Positions 45,263 through 55,461 of a stretch of DNA of 64,000 bases are shown in pieces. How positions within the stretch are numbered: position 1 is the first letter of the stretch; each line of letters begins with the position of its first letter. Source of the DNA: Lelliottia amnigena (GTDB lineage Bacteria > Pseudomonadota > Gammaproteobacteria > Enterobacterales > Enterobacteriaceae); assembly GCA_900635465.1 (NCBI GenBank), contig LR134135.1, positions 4,216,001 through 4,280,000 of the forward strand, in the 5' to 3' direction. A program made the translations under genes and the position numbers. The notes beneath the pieces were generated by a model. That model ran no database searches. It saw only the letters and a program-made list of their open reading frames with translations, and was not told the DNA's origin.

Positions 45263-45463
45263 AAAAAAACGCCTGCTAAAAAGCAGGCGTTAAACAGATC
45301 TATTCGACAACATATTTGGTGCTTCACTCAACGTTGTGTCCATGGTGTTTGATGAGGCCGAAGCGACATCTGTCGGTGGACGATAAGCACCGTAAATGGC
45401 TCTGCGTCATTCCTGAGTTTATGAGGCACTAAGGCGAACATAAGAGGTGGAATGAGCATCTAC
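45263..45463 (-). ncRNA. glmZ: Small RNA GlmZ
   Basis: Hfq-dependent sRNA that activates glmS translation (glucosamine-6-phosphate synthase); RapZ/RNase E destroys it unless the decoy GlmY is present. The minus strand from 45463 begins GTAGATGCTCATTCCA and runs through GTTCGCCTTAGTGCCTCATAAACTC and GACACAACGTTGAGTGAAGCACC, nearly identical to E. coli GlmZ, ending in an AACGCCTGC/GCAGGCGTT hairpin and a T-run (45263-45292). Length about 201 bases against 207 in E. coli. A few substitutions fall in loops. Confidence 0.93.
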
Positions 45464-45473
45464 GCGTATATTA

Positions 45474-45490
45474 TTGCATGTTACGTGCCA
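45474..45490 (-). promoter_or_regulatory. Sigma-54 promoter of glmZ
   Basis: Minus-strand TGGCACGTAACATGCAA has GG and GC elements exactly 10 bases apart and sits 12 bases upstream of the GlmZ first base. TAATAT nearby could serve as a sigma-70 -10. In some Enterobacteriaceae glmY and glmZ are both transcribed by RpoN with GlrR; E. coli glmZ uses sigma-70. Confidence 0.8.
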
Positions 45491-45596
45491 GGGTTGCATC
45501 CATAACTTATTCGCTTTGCAACATTTTAAGAATTAAGGAGTTTTTTCTTTTTGGAGTGAATAGATACTGAAAGTGAGAGCGCAAAGCTGCCCCAGG

Positions 45597-45614
45597 TGTC
45601 TCCTGGCAGAGACA
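45597..45614. promoter_or_regulatory. GlrR (QseF) activator site for glmZ
   Basis: TGTC-N10-GACA, a perfect match to the GlrR consensus, about 140 bases upstream of the glmZ start: enhancer distance for a sigma-54 promoter. A weaker copy (TGTC-N10-TACA) is at 45692-45709. Confidence 0.7.
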
Positions 45615-45691
45615 CTATAATCCAGTTATTAAAATTACCTTAAAAATCAGATAACTATATGTCTCTGAATTGCGACAAACCGCGATGGCGT

Positions 45692-45709
45692 TGTCGGGAA
45701 ATGACTACA
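45692..45709. promoter_or_regulatory. Second, weaker GlrR-like site
   Basis: TGTCGGGAAATGACTACA differs by one base from the TGTC-N10-GACA consensus; 95 bases upstream of the better site. Tentative. Confidence 0.4.
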
Positions 45710-45729
45710 GATGAAGGAATCGCAGAAAA

Positions 45730-45756
45730 CAAAAAACCCCGCCGAAGCGGGGTTCA
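45730..45756 (-). terminator. Terminator of the tRNA operon
   Basis: On the minus strand AACCCCGC-TTCG-GCGGGGTT followed by TTTTG, starting a few bases after the tRNA-Pro CCA. Confidence 0.92.
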
Positions 45757-45760
45757 AAAT

Positions 45761-45837
45761 TGGTCGGCGAGAGAGGATTCGAACCTCCGACCCACTGGTC
45801 CCAAACCAGTTGCGCTACCAAGCTGCGCTACTCGCCG
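45761..45837 (-). tRNA. proM: tRNA-Pro (anticodon TGG)
   Basis: 77 bases from CGGCGAGTAGCGCAGC to CTCGCCGACCA; anticodon loop TTTGGGA gives UGG (reads CCN). CCA is encoded. Last of four tRNAs in the argX-hisR-leuT-proM operon. Confidence 0.97.
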
Positions 45838-45879
45838 AAATACTGCTTTTTTGAATTTCTAGTTCAACTCTTTAAGTCG

Positions 45880-45966
45880 TGGTGCGAGGGGGGGGACTTG
45901 AACCCCCACGTCCGTTAAGACACTAACACCTGAAGCTAGCGCGTCTACCAATTCCGCCACCGTCGC
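45880..45966 (-). tRNA. leuT: tRNA-Leu (anticodon CAG)
   Basis: 87 bases with a long variable arm; anticodon loop CTTCAGG gives CAG (reads CUG). The acceptor stem reads GCGACGG opposite CCCTCGC, leaving position 5 as C opposite C; E. coli leuT also has a mismatch there (A opposite C). The variable arm (GTCTTAACGGAC) differs from E. coli by two bases. CCA is encoded. Confidence 0.95.
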
Positions 45967-45985
45967 ATGTCACAACTTATAATAA

Positions 45986-46062
45986 TGGGGTGGCTAATGG
46001 GACTCGAACCCACGACAACTGGAATCACAATCCAGGGCTCTACCAACTGAGCTATAGCCACC
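45986..46062 (-). tRNA. hisR: tRNA-His (anticodon GTG)
   Basis: 77 bases, GGTGGCTATAGCTCAG to TAGCCACCCCA, anticodon loop TTGTGAT. Includes the extra 5' G(-1) typical of tRNA-His opposite the discriminator C. CCA encoded. Confidence 0.97.
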
Positions 46063-46127
46063 ACAACTTATTCTTTCACGCGGTTCTGTCTACTTAACAG
46101 ACCACCGCAGCTCCAGCACCGGGTAAA

Positions 46128-46204
<77 letters not shown>

Positions 46205-46225
46205 TTAGCGCCGTTGCGGGGCTGG

Positions 46226-46254
46226 ATATTACGGAGGTCTCGGCCTGCTGTCTA
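46226..46254 (-). promoter_or_regulatory. Promoter of the argX-hisR-leuT-proM operon
   Basis: Minus-strand TAGACA (46249-46254) and TAATAT (46226-46231) with a 17-base spacer, followed by a GC-rich discriminator (CCAGCCCCGC), the mark of a stringently controlled stable-RNA promoter. It lies 22 bases before argX. Confidence 0.8.
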
Positions 46255-46269
46255 GTGCTTTTTCAAAAT

Positions 46270-46300
46270 AAATGCGCGTTTGGTTATGCTTTGCGCATTT
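46270..46300 (-). terminator. Terminator of thrP
   Basis: Minus-strand AAATGCGC ... GCGCATTT with a 15-base loop, then ATTTTG; 28 bases after the thrP stop and before the tRNA promoter. Confidence 0.55.
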
Positions 46301-46327
46301 TGCTGTTTCTAACTCTACTTTTTAGCG

Positions 46328-47692
46328 TTAAGCGTGCCGACTCAGGCCAAAAATCTTGTATCCGACCGACACTGCAGCCATAAAGATCATGCCGACAAAC
46401 AGCGACATGCGAGTGTCTTCATTGAAATACATGCCAATCAAAACACAAATCAGAAATGCCATCGTCAAATAGTTAGCCCACGGGAACATAATGGAGCGGA
46501 ACGGATGGCTGGCAATCGCTTCTTTATGCGCCTGGCGAAAACGCAGCTGACTGATCAAGATAACGAACCACGGGACCATGCCCGGCAGCACGCTTGCGCT
46601 ATAGACGTAAACAAACACGCGCTGCGGATTCGGAATAATGTAGTTCAGGCACGACCCGACCAGCAGAATGCCAATGGAAATAGCCACGCCCGCAACCGGT
46701 ACGCCTGAACGGGAGACTTTTCCAACGGCTGCCGGCAACTGACGATTGTTGGCTAATGCGTAGAGCATACGCCCGCAGCTGTACATTCCGCTGTTACAGC
46801 CGGATAGCGCTGCGGTCAGCACCACAAAGTTAATGATCCCCGCTGCTGCAGTGATGCCAATTTTAGCGAAGGTGAGCACGAACGGGCTGCCGGTAGTGCC
46901 AATTTGGTTCCACGGGAAGATCGTTACGATAACGAAAATCGCGCCCACATAGAAAATCAGGATACGCCACAGCACCTTACCCACTGCGCTGCGCAGCGTG
47001 ACCTGTGGGTTTTTCGCTTCACCCGCGGTGATCCCAATCAGCTCTACGCCCTGATAAGATGCGACCACAATGCAGAGCGCCGTCAGAAAACCTTTCCAGC
47101 CGCCGGCAAAGAAGCCGCCGTGCTCGGTCAGATTCCCGAAACCAATCGCCTGACCGCCGTTACCAAAGCCAAAGAAAATCACGCCCAGACCCACGACAAT
47201 CATCACGATAATGGTGGTGACCTTGATCATTGCAAACCAGAACTCAATTTCGCCGTACAAACGCACGGCAGCGAGGTTAGCTAATGCCACCAACCCCACG
47301 GCTATCAAGGCGGGTATCCACTGCACCATATCCGGGAACCAGAACTGGACGTAAACCCCTATCGCGGTAATTTCTGATATCCCCACCACCATCCACATAA
47401 ACCAGTAGGACCAGGCCGTGAGATAGCCAAAGAAGGGACTCATGTAGCGGTGCGCGTAGACGGCAAATGACCCGGCAACTGGCTCAAGGAACAGCATTTC
47501 ACCCATCGAGCGCATGATAAAGAAGACGAATAACCCGGCGACAATATATGCCAGCAAAACGGACGGACCCGCCCATTTCAGCGTACTGGCGGAGCCCATA
47601 AACAGGCCAACGCCGATGGTGCCGCCAAGCGCTATCAATTCAATGTGTCGAGCTTCCAGCCCACGCTGTAGCTCAGGTTTTTTCTCTGCCAT
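46328..47692 (-). CDS. thrP: Threonine/serine proton symporter ThrP (YifK)
   Basis: Amino acid permease (APC family) with twelve membrane helices; the E. coli protein imports threonine and serine. 454 residues from ATG 47692 ([16 protein letters not shown]) with GAGG 5 bases before it. Family motif [14 protein letters not shown] in helix 1, and [11 protein letters not shown] later. A longer frame to 47857 adds 55 unconserved residues. E. coli has 461; the C-terminus here ends GLSRHA. It follows wecG by 264 bases. Confidence 0.95.
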   Translation of the reverse strand: MAEKKPELQRGLEARHIELIALGGTIGVGLFMGSASTLKWAGPSVLLAYIVAGLFVFFIMRSMGEMLFLEPVAGSFAVYAHRYMSPFFGYLTAWSYWFMWMVVGISEITAIGVYVQFWFPDMVQWIPALIAVGLVALANLAAVRLYGEIEFWFAMIKVTTIIVMIVVGLGVIFFGFGNGGQAIGFGNLTEHGGFFAGGWKGFLTALCIVVASYQGVELIGITAGEAKNPQVTLRSAVGKVLWRILIFYVGAIFVIVTIFPWNQIGTTGSPFVLTFAKIGITAAAGIINFVVLTAALSGCNSGMYSCGRMLYALANNRQLPAAVGKVSRSGVPVAGVAISIGILLVGSCLNYIIPNPQRVFVYVYSASVLPGMVPWFVILISQLRFRQAHKEAIASHPFRSIMFPWANYLTMAFLICVLIGMYFNEDTRMSLFVGMIFMAAVSVGYKIFGLSRHA

Positions 47693-47956
47693 AAATCCTC
47701 GGTTGTGTTTGCTTCTTCCGGGCCTACGCCGGTTATTGTTATGGGTAAAGATTTCGCCATAACAGGCCATGCTGCACCGACCGTCATGATTAACGGTTGG
47801 CGCAAAAACACCATGGCACTGCGATGAGGGTGAGAATGGTTTCTTAAATTCTGCCAAATGGCAAACGATGCATTAAATAAATGAATGCATTGCACACAAA
47901 CGCAGCAGTTTTGCAGGGGAGTTGCAGCGCGAACAGCATATCGCGCTACATTTTGA

Positions 47957-48700
47957 TTACATTTTGCCGGTGTAATGCCAGGCGAGGTACCGCAGGAGTT
48001 TAATCTGTCGCGTGATGCGACTTGGCTGAGAAAGCAGACGATACAGCCACTCAAGCCCTAAATTTTGCCACACTTTCGGTGCACGTTTTACATGACCGGT
48101 AAAGACATCGTACGTGCCGCCCACGCCCATATAGAGCGCATCAGGGCAAATCAGTCGGCAGTCGCGCATCAGAATCTCCTGACGCGGGGAGCCCATCGCA
48201 ACGGTCACAATCTTTGCACCGCTGTCACGGACGCGTTCAAAAAGCGCCTGACGATCTTCCGGTTTGAAGTAGCCGTCCTGACTTCCCACGATATTCACGT
48301 TCCACTGCGTACGCAGTTTCTGCTCTGTTTGTGAAAGAATTTCTGGCTTGCCACCGATAAGAAATACTGGCGTATTGGCAGCCCCGGCACGCGCCATTAA
48401 GGCTTCCCACAGATCCGCGCCCGCCACGCGTGAAACACGCGCCTCAGGGAATTTCTTACGAATAGAGCGCACAACGCTGATGCCATCGGCATATTTGAAT
48501 TCTGCCGCATCAATGAGGTCTTTCACTTCAGCGTTATCCTCAATGGCCAGCATCTTCTCCGCGTTAATCGCCACCAGCGTACCGGATTTTATCTGTCCAT
48601 CAGCAGCGCATAAAAAATCCAGCGCATGCTGCATATCACGCCAGCCAATGAGTTGCAGGCCGCGCAGCGCGTACACTGGCGCAGAAGTATTGTCAGTCAT
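47957..48700 (-). CDS. wecG: UDP-ManNAcA transferase WecG
   Basis: Adds N-acetylmannosaminuronic acid to lipid I to form ECA lipid II at the cytoplasmic face. 247 residues, WecG/TagA/CpsF family with [16 protein letters not shown]-type motif ([11 protein letters not shown]) and [22 protein letters not shown] before the ATG. Last ECA gene. Confidence 0.96.
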   Translation of the reverse strand: MTDNTSAPVYALRGLQLIGWRDMQHALDFLCAADGQIKSGTLVAINAEKMLAIEDNAEVKDLIDAAEFKYADGISVVRSIRKKFPEARVSRVAGADLWEALMARAGAANTPVFLIGGKPEILSQTEQKLRTQWNVNIVGSQDGYFKPEDRQALFERVRDSGAKIVTVAMGSPRQEILMRDCRLICPDALYMGVGGTYDVFTGHVKRAPKVWQNLGLEWLYRLLSQPSRITRQIKLLRYLAWHYTGKM

Positions 48701-48712
48701 TATTATCCTTAC

Positions 48713-50062
48713 TCAGACTTGGGAAAGCGTCCTGGCAGCCCGCAGCTCGCGTTTGTGAACCAGGCCAGCAACATCAAACAGCCAGTACAACAGCTTCGCC
48801 AGGAGCAGGCAGACACCAAAAACCACCATGAAGAACACCACGCGCGAGACGAACGAATCCAGCCCTTCACGCGCCAATACGATCATATTGAAAATGGCAC
48901 CAAAGCAGAAACTGTGCAAAATCGCCGCCTTATAGCGATTCGTCTCCTCGTTCCCACGGACGTATAGCCAGTCAAACCATTTGATGATTAAACCCACCGC
49001 CACCGCGCCGGGCAGAATAAACCAAACGCCCCCCATAACGACCAGTGAGCCGATTAACGTTGGCGAAATTGCCAACCCAGAATGGTTGTTCAGTACTTCC
49101 CAGGTGAAATAATTCGCCGTGTTCAGCACAATTCCTGGTCGGTCTGGCCATAGCCAGGTGGGGATAAAGACGTAGAAATCGCGCACGATCGGCGCCAGCC
49201 CCTGAAATTCGATTTTGTCGTAGTTTTGCAGCAGCAACGCCAGGTTTTCCCACGGCGAGAAGGTGTCGCGGGTGAGGTACAGGAAAGTATAAAACGCTTC
49301 GTCACCGCTCACGTCCAGGCTATAGCGTTTCAGCGCGAGCCAGAACATACCGACAATACCAAACACGCCTGCCGCGACCAGCATCCACAGGGAAATCCAG
49401 CCGCGAAGGATACCGATAAACAGGAAGATGGCGAAAGCGATGATAATGTTTGCGCGTGTGCCGCCGACAATCATGTAGGTGAGCATGCCAAACGCCACGG
49501 TGCTGACCAGGAAAAACAGCCACGCCTTGCTGTCCTGACGCAGAAAATAGACCACCAGCATTGCCGGAATGAAGAAGTAGAAGAAGCGCTTAAGCGCTAC
49601 ACCCGACACTTCTGCAGAGAAAATCTGGCTATAAGAATGCAGCTTAAACAGCAAAAAGCCGTTATGCATAAAGAAGATACCGACGCTAACCAGCGCGATA
49701 ATCATCAGCATCACCCATGTCAGGTGCGTTTCCACCCGATTCATGGTGAACAACGGGCGACGCGGGGCGTGGTTTACCGGGCGTAAGCGCGTTTTATAGG
49801 TCACGTAATAAACCGCGTAGAAACAGGTTGCCGATAACAACGCCTGCATCAGAATTTCGGGCGGCGCGACGCCCACATCAAAACGAAACACCAGGATACT
49901 GGTTAGCGGGAAACCGAAGAAAAAAGTCAGTAAAAACAAAAGAGAAAAGAAGACGTTAAAGTTAAAGCGCACGCGGCGGAATTCAAACCAGGTCAATGTC
50001 GCGATAAACAGCGAGCTCAGAAGCCAAATCACCAACAAGCCGCTAAATTGCAACTGGCTCAT
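48713..50062 (-). CDS. wzyE: ECA polymerase WzyE
   Basis: Integral membrane polymerase joining ECA repeat units in the periplasm. 449 residues and about eleven helices, starting at ATG 50062 ([15 protein letters not shown]), which overlaps the wecF stop by 4 bases. Upstream start at 50101 lies inside wecF. Conserved segments WLALKRY and [14 protein letters not shown] are present. Confidence 0.95.
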   Translation of the reverse strand: MSQLQFSGLLVIWLLSSLFIATLTWFEFRRVRFNFNVFFSLLFLLTFFFGFPLTSILVFRFDVGVAPPEILMQALLSATCFYAVYYVTYKTRLRPVNHAPRRPLFTMNRVETHLTWVMLMIIALVSVGIFFMHNGFLLFKLHSYSQIFSAEVSGVALKRFFYFFIPAMLVVYFLRQDSKAWLFFLVSTVAFGMLTYMIVGGTRANIIIAFAIFLFIGILRGWISLWMLVAAGVFGIVGMFWLALKRYSLDVSGDEAFYTFLYLTRDTFSPWENLALLLQNYDKIEFQGLAPIVRDFYVFIPTWLWPDRPGIVLNTANYFTWEVLNNHSGLAISPTLIGSLVVMGGVWFILPGAVAVGLIIKWFDWLYVRGNEETNRYKAAILHSFCFGAIFNMIVLAREGLDSFVSRVVFFMVVFGVCLLLAKLLYWLFDVAGLVHKRELRAARTLSQV

Positions 50063-51138
50063 GCGTTGTCTCCCGCAGCAATTCGCAGCGCCTGGTGCCA
50101 CGGCGTGAGATAGTTAGGGCTGAAAAAGTCGATGGCATTTTTGTCCACCAGCGCCAGTTGACGTTGCGCTTCACGCACCACGTTTTCATTCAATTCATCT
50201 GTCGTAAACAGGACGGGAATATTCTGCTCCGCCATATCCTGCCAGAACGGATTTTCACGATTGAGGACGCACGGAATGCCGGCCTGAATCAGCAGACACA
50301 GCGTTCCAATCCCCTGCTGGCGCGCAAAGATGAAGTAACCGAGATCGCATCGACGCAGCAAAGCCAGGTACTCGTCAAACGCCAGCTTATCGCTGAGAAT
50401 CTGCAGATTCTCGGCGCTGAACAACGCCAGACCACTCTGTCGTACCTCGTCAATGTACGCGTCGTTATTAGCAGGATAGCCCATGGGGACGATAACGTTT
50501 ACCGTATCGCCAAACTGCTGGTGCACCGCTTTCAGTGCCGCAATATGGTCGTTGCTGCGATCGCCCGAATTGCCCACCAGGACGGTGAGTTTACCTTCGC
50601 GCTGGGCGTCGATTGCCATCCCATTCAGCGCAGGATCCATACGTGTCGGAAAATAGAGTAACTCCCCACGGACATTCGGATGCTGCTTCGCAAAATAATT
50701 CAGATCGCCGCGCGTCGCAAAGACGCAGCCCACGCGTCCCTGGGCCATGCGGCGCAGCGGATAAAAGAGACGGAATTTCCAGCCGCGCGACGCTTCATAC
50801 AGGTCCGCGCCCCAGATATGCCAGCTAAACTGTGCAGGCTTAATACCGCCGCTCAGCAACGCCAGCCATAAACCGGTGTTGAACTGCCCGTGAAAGAAGA
50901 AACGCCGATCGCGATTAGCTTTTGCTTTGGCGATAACGGCTTTCGCCAGCGTCGCTTTGTCCGCAAAGCAGGTCAACGACAGTGCCGGGTAAGCGTCGCC
51001 TAGCCCATTGTCCTGGCCAACGAGCATAAATTCGCGCGCATCGGCGCTCGTGCTCGCCAGCTCATCATTGAAGAACCGCAAAACGGTTTGGTTATGGTGC
51101 GGGATATTCGATCCCAACACATGAATCAGTGCAGTCAT
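50059..51138 (-). CDS. wecF: Fuc4NAc transferase WecF
   Basis: Transfers 4-acetamido-4,6-dideoxygalactose from dTDP-Fuc4NAc to lipid II, completing the ECA trisaccharide. 359 residues as in E. coli, GT56 family; visible segments [12 protein letters not shown] and [15 protein letters not shown]. It overlaps wzxE and wzyE by 4 bases each, so it is translationally coupled. Confidence 0.96.
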   Translation of the reverse strand: MTALIHVLGSNIPHHNQTVLRFFNDELASTSADAREFMLVGQDNGLGDAYPALSLTCFADKATLAKAVIAKAKANRDRRFFFHGQFNTGLWLALLSGGIKPAQFSWHIWGADLYEASRGWKFRLFYPLRRMAQGRVGCVFATRGDLNYFAKQHPNVRGELLYFPTRMDPALNGMAIDAQREGKLTVLVGNSGDRSNDHIAALKAVHQQFGDTVNVIVPMGYPANNDAYIDEVRQSGLALFSAENLQILSDKLAFDEYLALLRRCDLGYFIFARQQGIGTLCLLIQAGIPCVLNRENPFWQDMAEQNIPVLFTTDELNENVVREAQRQLALVDKNAIDFFSPNYLTPWHQALRIAAGDNA

Positions 51139-52388
51139 GCGCGTTTACGCCAAAGTAAAAATACGCCGCAACAGGCAGCGAAATAGACGATGTAAGTTGC
51201 CATATAGGCCTGTGACGCCCCCAGGGCGCCGTGCGCAGGGATCAGCCAAAGAGAGAAAGCGGTTAAGAGCGCAAACTGGCTGATTTCCGCCAGGATGTAC
51301 AATCGCAGCGACGCTTTAGCAATCACCAGATAGCCAAAAACGTAAGCACCCACTTTCAGTACATCGCCCACCAGTTGCCAGGCAAACAGATCGCGCATCG
51401 CGGTAAATTTCGCCGAGAACAGCAGCCAGATCGCCACATCTCGCAGCAACCAGACGGTCAAACTCGCGGCGGCCACAGCGGGAAGTACAAAACGCAGAGA
51501 GCGGCCAATCTCGCGCGTAATGTCCTTTTTTGACACCAGACGCGACAAGGTCGGCAGTAAATAAACGCTAAATGACGCGGTGATAAACTGAAGATACGCG
51601 TCAGAAATACTGCTCACACCTTGCCAGATCCCCACTTCATCCCAGCTGTAGTGCGCCGCCAGCAGGTTACGCATCATCACGTACGCCACGGGCAATGTAA
51701 CGGACGTGATGAGTGCCATTAGGGTAAATTTCCCCAATTGCCCTGCCAGAATTTTGTCCCACTGCGGTTTGAGATAGCTAAGCGGAATCGTGCGTCTGCG
51801 CATTAACATTAACGCAGCGGGGATCACGACCAGCGCGGGAACCAGCGCCAGGCCAAGCAGTGCGCCTTCGTAGCCGCCCAGACGATAGCAAAAGTAATAG
51901 GCAATAACGCCGATAAGGCTGCCCGCAATCAGCGCCAGCGCGTTCCCGGCCGCATCACGAAAACCTTTCATCAAGGCTAACAGCAGGTTGGCCCAGGCAA
52001 TGCCCATCTGCACGAGCGCAACCAGGCGCACCAGGCCCTGATAATGCGTGTTGCCGAAAAGCCCCTGACTGATGGGGGCCGCCGCAAGAAGAAATACAAC
52101 CGCCAGCAGGGTCGAGAAGCCCAATACCATCGCGGACGACGTGCCAACCACCTTGCGAAGCGATGCGGCGTCGTCGTCATGATACTGTGCAACATATTTG
52201 GTCACGCCGTTGAAAATACCGGCACCTGCGAGAACCCCAAGCACGGTCACAAGCTGGCGGAAATTACCGGCCTGTCCAACGCCTGAAGGGCCGTACGAGA
52301 CGGCCAGAAGTTTAACCACTAACAGCCCGGTGCCAATCTTTACGAGCGTGGACGCGGCGGTCCACACCGATGCTTTCGCCAGAGACAT
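51135..52388 (-). CDS. wzxE: ECA lipid III flippase WzxE
   Basis: Twelve-helix MOP-superfamily flippase that moves undecaprenyl-PP-trisaccharide to the periplasm. 417 residues (E. coli 416). [11 protein letters not shown] near the N-terminus and [14 protein letters not shown] in the middle are typical. It starts 2 bases after the wecE stop. Confidence 0.96.
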   Translation of the reverse strand: MSLAKASVWTAASTLVKIGTGLLVVKLLAVSYGPSGVGQAGNFRQLVTVLGVLAGAGIFNGVTKYVAQYHDDDAASLRKVVGTSSAMVLGFSTLLAVVFLLAAAPISQGLFGNTHYQGLVRLVALVQMGIAWANLLLALMKGFRDAAGNALALIAGSLIGVIAYYFCYRLGGYEGALLGLALVPALVVIPAALMLMRRRTIPLSYLKPQWDKILAGQLGKFTLMALITSVTLPVAYVMMRNLLAAHYSWDEVGIWQGVSSISDAYLQFITASFSVYLLPTLSRLVSKKDITREIGRSLRFVLPAVAAASLTVWLLRDVAIWLLFSAKFTAMRDLFAWQLVGDVLKVGAYVFGYLVIAKASLRLYILAEISQFALLTAFSLWLIPAHGALGASQAYMATYIVYFAACCGVFLLWRKRA

Positions 52389-52389
52389 A

Positions 52390-53520
52390 TCAGTGGAAAT
52401 AGCTCAGGAGCGTATTAATCACCGTGCGCTGATTGACGGGCGCGAGATTGTAGAACAGCGGCAGACGAAGCAAACGCTCACTTTCTTTGGTGGTGTAGCG
52501 GTCTTCACCGGCAAATCGACCGAACGTTTCTCCTGCCGGGCTGGAGTGAAGCGGGATGTAATGGAACACCGCCATAATTTCGGCTTCTTTCAGATAGGCA
52601 ATCAAATCGCTACGATCGTCGTTATCGCGCAGTTTGATGTAAAACATGTGGGCATTGTGTACGCAATCTGCTGGGATCGTCGGCAGTTCAATCCGCCCTT
52701 TTTTCGCCAGCGGCGCCAAAGCGTCGTAATAGGTTTGCCACAGGGACAAACGCTGCTGATTGATACGCTCGGCGGCTTCGAGCTGCGCCCACAGGAATGC
52801 GGCCTGCAGATCGGCCATCAAATAGCTGGAGCCGATGTCGCGCCAGGTATATTTATCGACCTGGCCACGGAAAAACTGGCTGCGGTTGGTGCCTTTTTCG
52901 CGAATCACTTCTGCCCGCTCCACCAGCGAACGATCGTTAATCAGCGTCGCTCCGCCTTCACCGCCCGCGGTATAGTTTTTGGTTTCATGGAAGCTAAAGC
53001 ACCCGATGTGACCAATCGTCCCCAGCGCACGGCCTTTGTAGGTCGACATCACGCCCTGTGCGGCATCTTCTACCACAAAGAGATCGTGTTTTTTAGCGAG
53101 GGCCATAATGGTATCCATCTCACACGCTACACCCGCGTAATGAACCGGAACAATCGCCCGCGTTTTGTCAGTTATGGCTGCTTCAATCAGGGTTTCGTCA
53201 ATGTTCATCGTATCCGGACGGACATCAACAAACACGATTTTCGCCCCGCGCAGCACAAAGGCATTCGCAGTGGAAACGAAGGTGTAGCTTGGCATGATGA
53301 CTTCGTCGCCGGGCTGGATGTCCAGCAGCAGCGCGGCCATCTCCAGTGATGCCGTGCAGGATGGCGTCAGCAGCACCTTCGCGCTGTGGAAACGCTGCTC
53401 CATCCACTGCTGGCAGCGACGGGTATAACCGCCGTCTCCGCAAAGCTTACCGCTGCCCATGGCAGACTGCATATAGTCGAGTTCGGTTCCCACAACGGGA
53501 GGTGCGTTAAATGGAATCAT
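52390..53520 (-). CDS. wecE: dTDP-4-amino-4,6-dideoxygalactose transaminase WecE
   Basis: PLP enzyme converting dTDP-4-keto-6-deoxyglucose to dTDP-Fuc4N. 376 residues from ATG 53520 (MIPFNAPPVVGTEL), the E. coli length; the longer frame to 53574 lies in wecD. PLP-binding Lys in SFHETKNYTAGGEGG, and VEDAAQ carries the PLP-Asp. Its substrate comes from RffG-type dehydratase activity, whose gene is missing from this cluster. Confidence 0.96.
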   Translation of the reverse strand: MIPFNAPPVVGTELDYMQSAMGSGKLCGDGGYTRRCQQWMEQRFHSAKVLLTPSCTASLEMAALLLDIQPGDEVIMPSYTFVSTANAFVLRGAKIVFVDVRPDTMNIDETLIEAAITDKTRAIVPVHYAGVACEMDTIMALAKKHDLFVVEDAAQGVMSTYKGRALGTIGHIGCFSFHETKNYTAGGEGGATLINDRSLVERAEVIREKGTNRSQFFRGQVDKYTWRDIGSSYLMADLQAAFLWAQLEAAERINQQRLSLWQTYYDALAPLAKKGRIELPTIPADCVHNAHMFYIKLRDNDDRSDLIAYLKEAEIMAVFHYIPLHSSPAGETFGRFAGEDRYTTKESERLLRLPLFYNLAPVNQRTVINTLLSYFH

Positions 53521-53524
53521 CAGG

Positions 53525-54208
53525 TCACCTGTAAAGCCAGTAAGCGGTTGTGTCAACGTTGGCACCACTCGCAATATAACGTTTAAGCGCGGCGGTGTTG
53601 CCCATCTGGGTCGCCACCCGCAAAGTTGATAGCTGACGCGCTGCCGCCCAGTGAGCGGCAGCGTGCATTAATTTGTCACCCATGCCGCGTCCAGCGAGCA
53701 GGCCAATGCGCGCTTCGCTGTCATTCAGTTGTCGCAGGGAAACAAACGCCTGAATCTCACCGTTTGTTGCGCGAAAGACCAGGCATTCATGATCAAACGT
53801 GCCTTTTACCGCGTTTTCGATCCACTGGGCGTAAAAGCGGCCACTGTCATCCGCCGCATACCACGGTGCACGGAAACGACTTTGCGCAAAAGCAAGCGCA
53901 GCCATCTGGCGCAACGCAGGAATATCCTGCTCCGCTGCCCTCTCAGCATCAGACGGTGCCGAATGAGTGATCGCCATTTTCAGGTCAACTTCACCTTCCA
54001 CAAGCTGGAATCCCACCTGCTGAAGTGCATCGAGGCAGTCGGCATCGGCGGCAGGAATTTTTGCCTGCACGCGCTGCCATGGCGCGAAATCCGCCGCCGT
54101 AAGTGCCGGTGCGTTATCGCGAAAGCGCACAACCGCCGAAGAGAGGCCAAAAAACTGGCTTTCCCATTCGAGCGGCTCAAGCACGCCGTGCAGTTGACTC
54201 AACGCCAC
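53525..54208 (-). CDS. wecD: dTDP-fucosamine acetyltransferase WecD
   Basis: GNAT-fold enzyme that acetylates dTDP-Fuc4N with acetyl-CoA. 227 residues from GTG 54208 ([16 protein letters not shown]); the acetyl-CoA loop is [13 protein letters not shown] and the C-terminus [16 protein letters not shown]. Identity to E. coli is lower here than in its neighbours. The start is inside the wecC stop, overlapping by 10 bases; in E. coli rffG and rffH lie in this place. Confidence 0.92.
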   Translation of the reverse strand: MALSQLHGVLEPLEWESQFFGLSSAVVRFRDNAPALTAADFAPWQRVQAKIPAADADCLDALQQVGFQLVEGEVDLKMAITHSAPSDAERAAEQDIPALRQMAALAFAQSRFRAPWYAADDSGRFYAQWIENAVKGTFDHECLVFRATNGEIQAFVSLRQLNDSEARIGLLAGRGMGDKLMHAAAHWAAARQLSTLRVATQMGNTAALKRYIASGANVDTTAYWLYR

Positions 54209-55461
54209 ACCCCTTTGGTGTCGACAATATGGTTCTGACGCACGGCATCGCCGCCGATCGCTTTAAATTCTTTGTGATCGACCAGCAGAACCAGGACATC
54301 GGCGGTTTTCAGCGCGTCGTCTAACGTCACGAGCTGGCACGTTCCGGCCAGTTTCTTCGGCAACGTGTGAATATTAGGCTCAACAACCTGCGTTTCCCCC
54401 GTATGCCAGGTCGCAATCATCTCAGCAATCCCCATCGCCGGACTTTCGCGGAGATCGTCGATGTTTGGCTTGAACGCCAGGCCAAAGCAGGCAATTTTTA
54501 CGTCGTTGGCGCGTTTGCCGCTGTCAGCGAGAAAATCTGCCACCGTCGCTTTAACCTGATTCATAACCCAATGCGGTTTGCCGTCGTTTACTTCACGCGC
54601 GGTGCGGATCAGACGCGCCTGGTCAGGGTTTTGCGCCACGATGAACCACGGGTCAACCGCGATACAGTGGCCGCCGACACCTGGGCCGGGCTGAAGAATA
54701 TTGACGCGAGGATGGCGATTCGCCAGACGGATAAGTTCCCAGACGTTAATCCCCTGATCGGCGCAAATCAGCGACAGTTCATTGGCGAACGCGATGTTGA
54801 CATCACGGAAGCTGTTTTCCGTCAGCTTGCACATTTCAGCCGTGCGGGAGTTAGTGACCACACACTCGCCTTCAAGGAAGATGTTATAAAGCTCGCTGGC
54901 ACGCGTTGAACAGACGGGAGTCATCCCGCCAATCACGCGGTCATTTTTGAAAAGCTCAACCATCACCTGACCTGGCAGCACACGTTCCGGACAATAGGCG
55001 ATATTAATATCCGCCTGTTCACCCGCTTGCTGCGGGAACGTTAAATCCGGGCGAGCCTCTGCCAGCCACTGGGCCATTTGCTCCGTCGCCCCAACGGGTG
55101 ACGTTGACTCCAGAATCACCAGCGCGCCTTTCTTGAGCACGGGTGCAATGGATTTTGCCGCCGCTTCGACGTACACCATATCCGGCTCATGATCGCCCTT
55201 AAACGGCGTTGGAACGGCAATCAGATAGGCATCCGCTTCAACGGGCGCGGTCGTTGCTTTCAAAAAACCGCCTTCAACCGCGGTTTTCACCACTCTGTCG
55301 AGATCGGGCTCGACAATATGAATTTCACCCCGGTTGATGGTATCAACCGCGTGCTGGTTGATATCCACTCCGACAACCTGCTTTTGACGCGATGCAAAGG
55401 CTGCCGCAGTAGGCAGTCCAATGTAGCCAAGACCTATGACAGAGATGGTTGTAAAACTCAT
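54199..55461 (-). CDS. wecC: UDP-N-acetyl-D-mannosamine dehydrogenase WecC
   Basis: NAD-dependent oxidation of UDP-ManNAc to UDP-ManNAcA. 420 residues as in E. coli. Rossmann motif [14 protein letters not shown], catalytic Cys region ([15 protein letters not shown]) and C-terminal UDP-binding domain are present. ATG is in the wecB stop (ATGA overlap). Confidence 0.97.
   Translation of the reverse strand: MSFTTISVIGLGYIGLPTAAAFASRQKQVVGVDINQHAVDTINRGEIHIVEPDLDRVVKTAVEGGFLKATTAPVEADAYLIAVPTPFKGDHEPDMVYVEAAAKSIAPVLKKGALVILESTSPVGATEQMAQWLAEARPDLTFPQQAGEQADINIAYCPERVLPGQVMVELFKNDRVIGGMTPVCSTRASELYNIFLEGECVVTNSRTAEMCKLTENSFRDVNIAFANELSLICADQGINVWELIRLANRHPRVNILQPGPGVGGHCIAVDPWFIVAQNPDQARLIRTAREVNDGKPHWVMNQVKATVADFLADSGKRANDVKIACFGLAFKPNIDDLRESPAMGIAEMIATWHTGETQVVEPNIHTLPKKLAGTCQLVTLDDALKTADVLVLLVDHKEFKAIGGDAVRQNHIVDTKGVWR

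Noticed and set aside
45659..45862. Open frame of 67 codons on the plus strand across the tRNA-Pro region
   Set aside because: It lies antisense to tRNA-Pro and its terminator and has no RBS or family resemblance.
47635..47787. 50-codon ORF upstream of and overlapping thrP with several Thr codons, a possible leader peptide
   Set aside because: No Shine-Dalgarno sequence, threonine codons not clustered before a terminator, and no attenuator hairpin pair; the overlap with thrP is explained by chance.
52198..53349. 383-codon plus-strand ORF antisense to wzxE/wecE
   Set aside because: Shadow of well conserved genes on the other strand; no domain, no RBS.
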